NCBI GenBank assembly: GCA_040285825.1
Contig: JAUPSS010000001.1
Span: forward strand, 558,001-622,000
Reading direction: 5' to 3'
From: Eukaryota sp. TZLM1-RC
Lineage: Eukaryota > Metamonada: BaSk clade
Length of the DNA stretch: 64,000 nt
Part shown: positions 61,223 to 64,000 of the stretch, piece after piece
Layout of the letters: every line of letters starts with the position of its first letter
Position numbering within the stretch: the first letter of the stretch is position 1
Translations under genes and position numbers: made by a program
The notes under the pieces: generated by a model
Databases searched by the model: none
What the model was told of the DNA's origin: nothing
The model's input: only the letters and a program-made list of their open reading frames with translations

Positions 61223-61687
61223 CTATTTATGATAGGTACCCATCTGGACCCCCTTAACGTCTAATCCACACTTCTTATAAAATTCTACATTATGATCATC
61301 ACAATCTAAGATCGTTTTGTAACAGCCTTCTTCTCTGGCAATTTTCAAGAGCTTCGTTACAAGAGTTCTGCCGAGATTTCTTCTTCGGTATTGTTGTGCC
61401 ACAACAACATCTTCAATATGTCCGCAACAATGACAATTTCGTATAAACTTTTGTTCAATAAAAAGTGAAGCTGCTGCAATGACCTGCTGGCTATCCAAGT
61501 CTTCTATCACGTAAATGTGAGTATTGGAGGGTAGGTCATCAAAAGTAGTCTTCCACTTTGTCTGAGTAATGTCGCCAACTGTTGTCAACTGTTCCAGTAG
61601 TTGAAGGTAACCTCTATTGTAGTCTTCGAGTTCAAGCTTTCTGAGGCGAATATCGTTATCAAGGGGGGAGGTCGACATACTGAACAA
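61223..61687 (-). CDS. GNA1: Glucosamine-6-phosphate N-acetyltransferase (GNA1)
   Basis: 154 residues, the usual length for the family. GNAT fold: IRLRKLELEDYNRGYLQLL at the start, LTTVGDITQTKW (substrate loop), SLFIEQKFIRNCHCCGHIED, then VVVAQQYRRRNLGRTLVTKL (acetyl-CoA pyrophosphate loop) and CDDHNVEFYKKCGL (product site and catalytic Tyr). It acetylates GlcN-6-P with acetyl-CoA in the cytosolic route to UDP-GlcNAc, which feeds GPI anchors, N-glycans and possibly a chitin cyst wall. Start Met is followed by seven residues before the fold. It is also functionally linked to the PIG-X gene in GPI synthesis, though not adjacent. Confidence 0.93.
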   Translation of the reverse strand: MFSMSTSPLDNDIRLRKLELEDYNRGYLQLLEQLTTVGDITQTKWKTTFDDLPSNTHIYVIEDLDSQQVIAAASLFIEQKFIRNCHCCGHIEDVVVAQQYRRRNLGRTLVTKLLKIAREEGCYKTILDCDDHNVEFYKKCGLDVKGVQMGTYHK

Positions 61688-62229
61688 TCAAGTCAATTTC
61701 TGCAAGACTTTTGAAGAAAACTAGGACACCTGAAGACCAGATTTGGTTTTAAAGTTTCTTCAGGATATCTTTAATGTTTACAGTTTTAACATAGGTACAT
61801 AAATCATTCCAGCACATGACAGAACCTTCATCTGAACAGGACGAAAGCATTCACAGTTGATAAATTGCCATTAGGTACATTAGGCACGTTTAAGCATAAC
61901 AGGTGGCTAGCTTGTGCTTTTTCACAAGTGAATGTTACAAATTTTGTTTATTTCAATCTTTCCTGAGTGAAGGCATTATCTCTTTTATTTATTTATTTAT
62001 TTTTATCCCTTTTCTTTATCCCAAAGGCTTGGATTTATTATCTATTTATTGATTTTTTGTTATTTATTTATTGATATTTTATTATTTCAAATTGCTTGTA
62101 TTTTCAATAAAACCATGAGAAAAAAAGGTTTAATTTAATTAAACTCGGGATCCGTGGTCATTAAAATGAATCGAACCAGAATCTGTAACATTGAAACTGT
62201 TATTCAGTCAAATTTATTGCTGTTTAATG
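61688..62229. other. 5' flank of GNA1, low complexity
   Basis: Contains TTTATTTATTTATTT runs (61990-62095). No gene recognised. Confidence 0.4.
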
Positions 62230-62320
62230 TCCGTGTTGATGTAGGGGAGGCAGGTTTTGAGGATGTGGAGTTTTAATTGTGTATTTCATATTTGTTGTTG
62301 AATAAAGAGTTTAATGTCCG
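62230..62320 (+). mobile_element. LINE family C 3' end
   Basis: GGGGAGGCAGGTTTTGAGGA encodes GEAGFEDVEF*, followed by TTGAATAAAGAG. Only the last ~90 bp of the element. Confidence 0.65.
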
Positions 62321-62602
62321 TACAACAGAGCTGAATACATATTATAAACTTTTTTTGCTCCGAATTAAACCATTTTAGGATTGCCAGAAAATCTTTGAGA
62401 TACTGAATTTTGTTGAATTACGTAATCTCAATACAAAAACACAATGATTCCGCTTTGTAACTTACTGTTGAAGAAAACTTCAGAATCAACAATGCTCATA
62501 GTAATTTGATATTCAATTCCAAAAGTTTAAGTTTATTTTTAAGTTTGCTGTACATTCAATTTTATTCATTTAACAAGAAATATGGACACATAAAATACAC
62601 AG

Positions 62603-63245
62603 CTAAAACTGCACATCCTTAAAACCCGCCTCCCCCACTTCAAAATTATTAATTGCTAAAGATTCAGAAAATTTCCCAAAGGAAGAGAGTGAATCAGAAA
62701 TTAGTTTTATCATTCCCTTATAAATAGAAAATTCAATCCTGTTTTGCCAGTAAACACGATTGAAAATTCTTCCAGTTCTTTCTTTTGCAACTACAGCAAA
62801 ATCCTCGAGGAAAGCCATAGCAGCCTTACCTAGAGATCCAAGCAAAGAAAAAACAAAAGGACATAAATTATATTGGGCATGAGAATTTTCATTAACTGAG
62901 AAAATGGGTTTCACATATTTAGCAATTTTATATTTTTCGCCTGCAAGAAGAGGATTATTTACATCCGAGTTAATGAGATGTTCGTTAGAAGTATCAAAAG
63001 GGTCAATGGACATGACGTCTTAAATGGTAACGCTTCTATTTAATCCGACAACAACCAACTCACCTCTTGCCAGACCATATAACTTCTGTTGTAGCGATTA
63101 CTATCAATATCGGGGTCATCAAGAATTAATTGTGAGAACAACGGCTCTCATAAGGAATCTACTCGATATGATTTACATATGACATAAATTTGGTCCCTGA
63201 CATTATAATGTACTTTGCTTCTAAATGTAATGAAATGTTTACAGT
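62603..63245 (-). mobile_element. LINE family C, C-terminal half
   Basis: Open frame 62603-63013 covers MSIDPFDTSNEHLINSDVNN, AQYNLCPFVFSLLGSLGKAA, VYWQNRIEFSIYKGMIKLIS and GEAGFKDVQF*. Upstream to 63245, broken text matches HFITFRSKVHYNVRDQIYVI and DPDIDSNRYN. Same family as 19.2-19.9 kb. Confidence 0.8.
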
Positions 63246-63429
63246 TCAGTTTGTTGTACTACTCGAGTTTTTTATTTTTATTTATTGTATCAAGAGTTCA
63301 ATGCTGATAACTGTTCGTTCTTTTTTATACTCTTAAACATTTTTTATTCTGAAAAAGCTGGAATTGCCTACATGGCAAGAAATGAATCTCCTGTAATAAA
63401 GAACCTTTTCTTTTTCCGTTGAAACAGTA

Positions 63430-63836
63430 ACATTGATCAAATTTTTGGGAGTTTATTTGAACAGCTATTATCCATCTTGCGAAAATTTAAACCATCATCG
63501 ATCAAGTAGGGGAGTTGGATGGAAAAATTACTTTGAGAGAAATGGTTACACAGTATGTTTAGTTGATGAGAGAAACACATCTTCAAAGTGTCCAACTTGT
63601 TATAACCCAGTGAATGTATTTTTTGATGTTGAGAACCCTAGTCCATGGATGAGAGAGAAATATCCTACTGTGAAATGTTATGCTTTGTTAAGATGTCGAG
63701 CTGAAGTTTGTGAGAAGAATGTCAAGGAAAGGGTAAGGTGTGGAATCGTAACAAGTTAGCACGTATCAACATCAAGGCAATTGTAGATTATTTTGTAGAG
63801 GACAGTGTTGGTGATAGGCCTTCATATTTGTCATAA
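63430..63836 (+). pseudogene. Fanzor/TnpB-like C-terminal remnant 2
   Basis: Encodes LNHHRSSRGVGWKNYFERNG, YTVCLVDERNTSSKCPTCYN (zinc finger start), CYALLRCRAEVC (second Cys pair), then after a one-base frameshift near 63720 CQGKGKVWNRNKLARINIKA and GDRPSYLS* (TAA at 63834). The chain LVDE-x-TS-x-C-x2-C, LLRC-x4-C, WNR-x-N is the TnpB/Fanzor finger and RuvC-III end. N-terminal two-thirds missing. RuvC-III Asp reads Asn. Confidence 0.82.
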
Positions 63837-64000
63837 GATGTAGCCTTTTACCACACTGAATCTGTAGCATTTTTTGGCTTGAATTCAATTTTACTGTTGC
63901 CGTTGGGCATTACGCTAGCTGGATGTAAAGAGAGTTAAGATAAAGTTAATTTTATTAAATGTCATTCTATATAAAGGTACTCACTAGTGAGATACCTACA

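Noticed and set aside
62160-62190. GAATCGAACC near 62165 as a tRNA B box on the minus strand
   Set aside because: No acceptor, D or anticodon stem can be formed around it.

Overview
The window looks like nuclear DNA of a free-living or parasitic unicellular eukaryote (protist). It is AT-rich, packed with mostly intronless genes on both strands, and uses TAA, TAG and TGA all as stops in host genes. It carries two eukaryotic tRNA-Leu(UAG) genes and clearly eukaryotic proteins (CYRI, BRCA2, UBA2, PIG-X, WDR81-like BEACH protein). One intron of only 28 nt (GTTTGTT...TTAG) can be proved from the HSP20 gene. I cannot name the species.

Layout: 0-3.5 kb, the 3' end of a CYRI gene, a 305-bp inverted-repeat element, retroelement debris and an HSP20 gene framed by direct repeats. 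4.3-8.9 kb, a BRCA2 homologue with 27 tandem BRC-like units. 10.3-14.2 kb, a CaMKK-like kinase and a DEAH helicase. 14.5-20 kb, an inverted pair of tRNA-Leu genes, a Maf pyrophosphatase and a degraded LINE. 20-26 kb, an alpha/beta hydrolase, a NOXRED1-like oxidoreductase, PIG-X, a small unknown gene and an adenylate kinase with a signal peptide. 26.4-31 kb, nested LINEs and a kinase with DFD in place of DFG. 31-37.5 kb, a membrane-anchored subtilisin and an Lnt-like nitrilase-fold protein. 39.8-49.7 kb, WDR81-like, EDC4-like and UBA2 genes. 49.8-51.7 kb, a broken Fanzor/TnpB-like gene split by a poly(A)-tailed retrocopy. 51.8-55 kb, a kinase fused to a microbial-type PARG domain. 55-64 kb, LINE remnants, a GNA1 acetyltransferase and a second Fanzor remnant.

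Host genes are unrelated housekeeping and signalling functions with no operon logic. About a third of the window is mobile-element debris: at least five related families of non-LTR retrotransposons whose C-termini carry a CxC-H-C finger followed by a restriction-like endonuclease core (RGD...VDx), all broken or truncated, plus three Fanzor-like remnants. The most unusual host items are the BRCA2 repeat array and the kinase-PARG fusion whose catalytic QEE motif reads QES.
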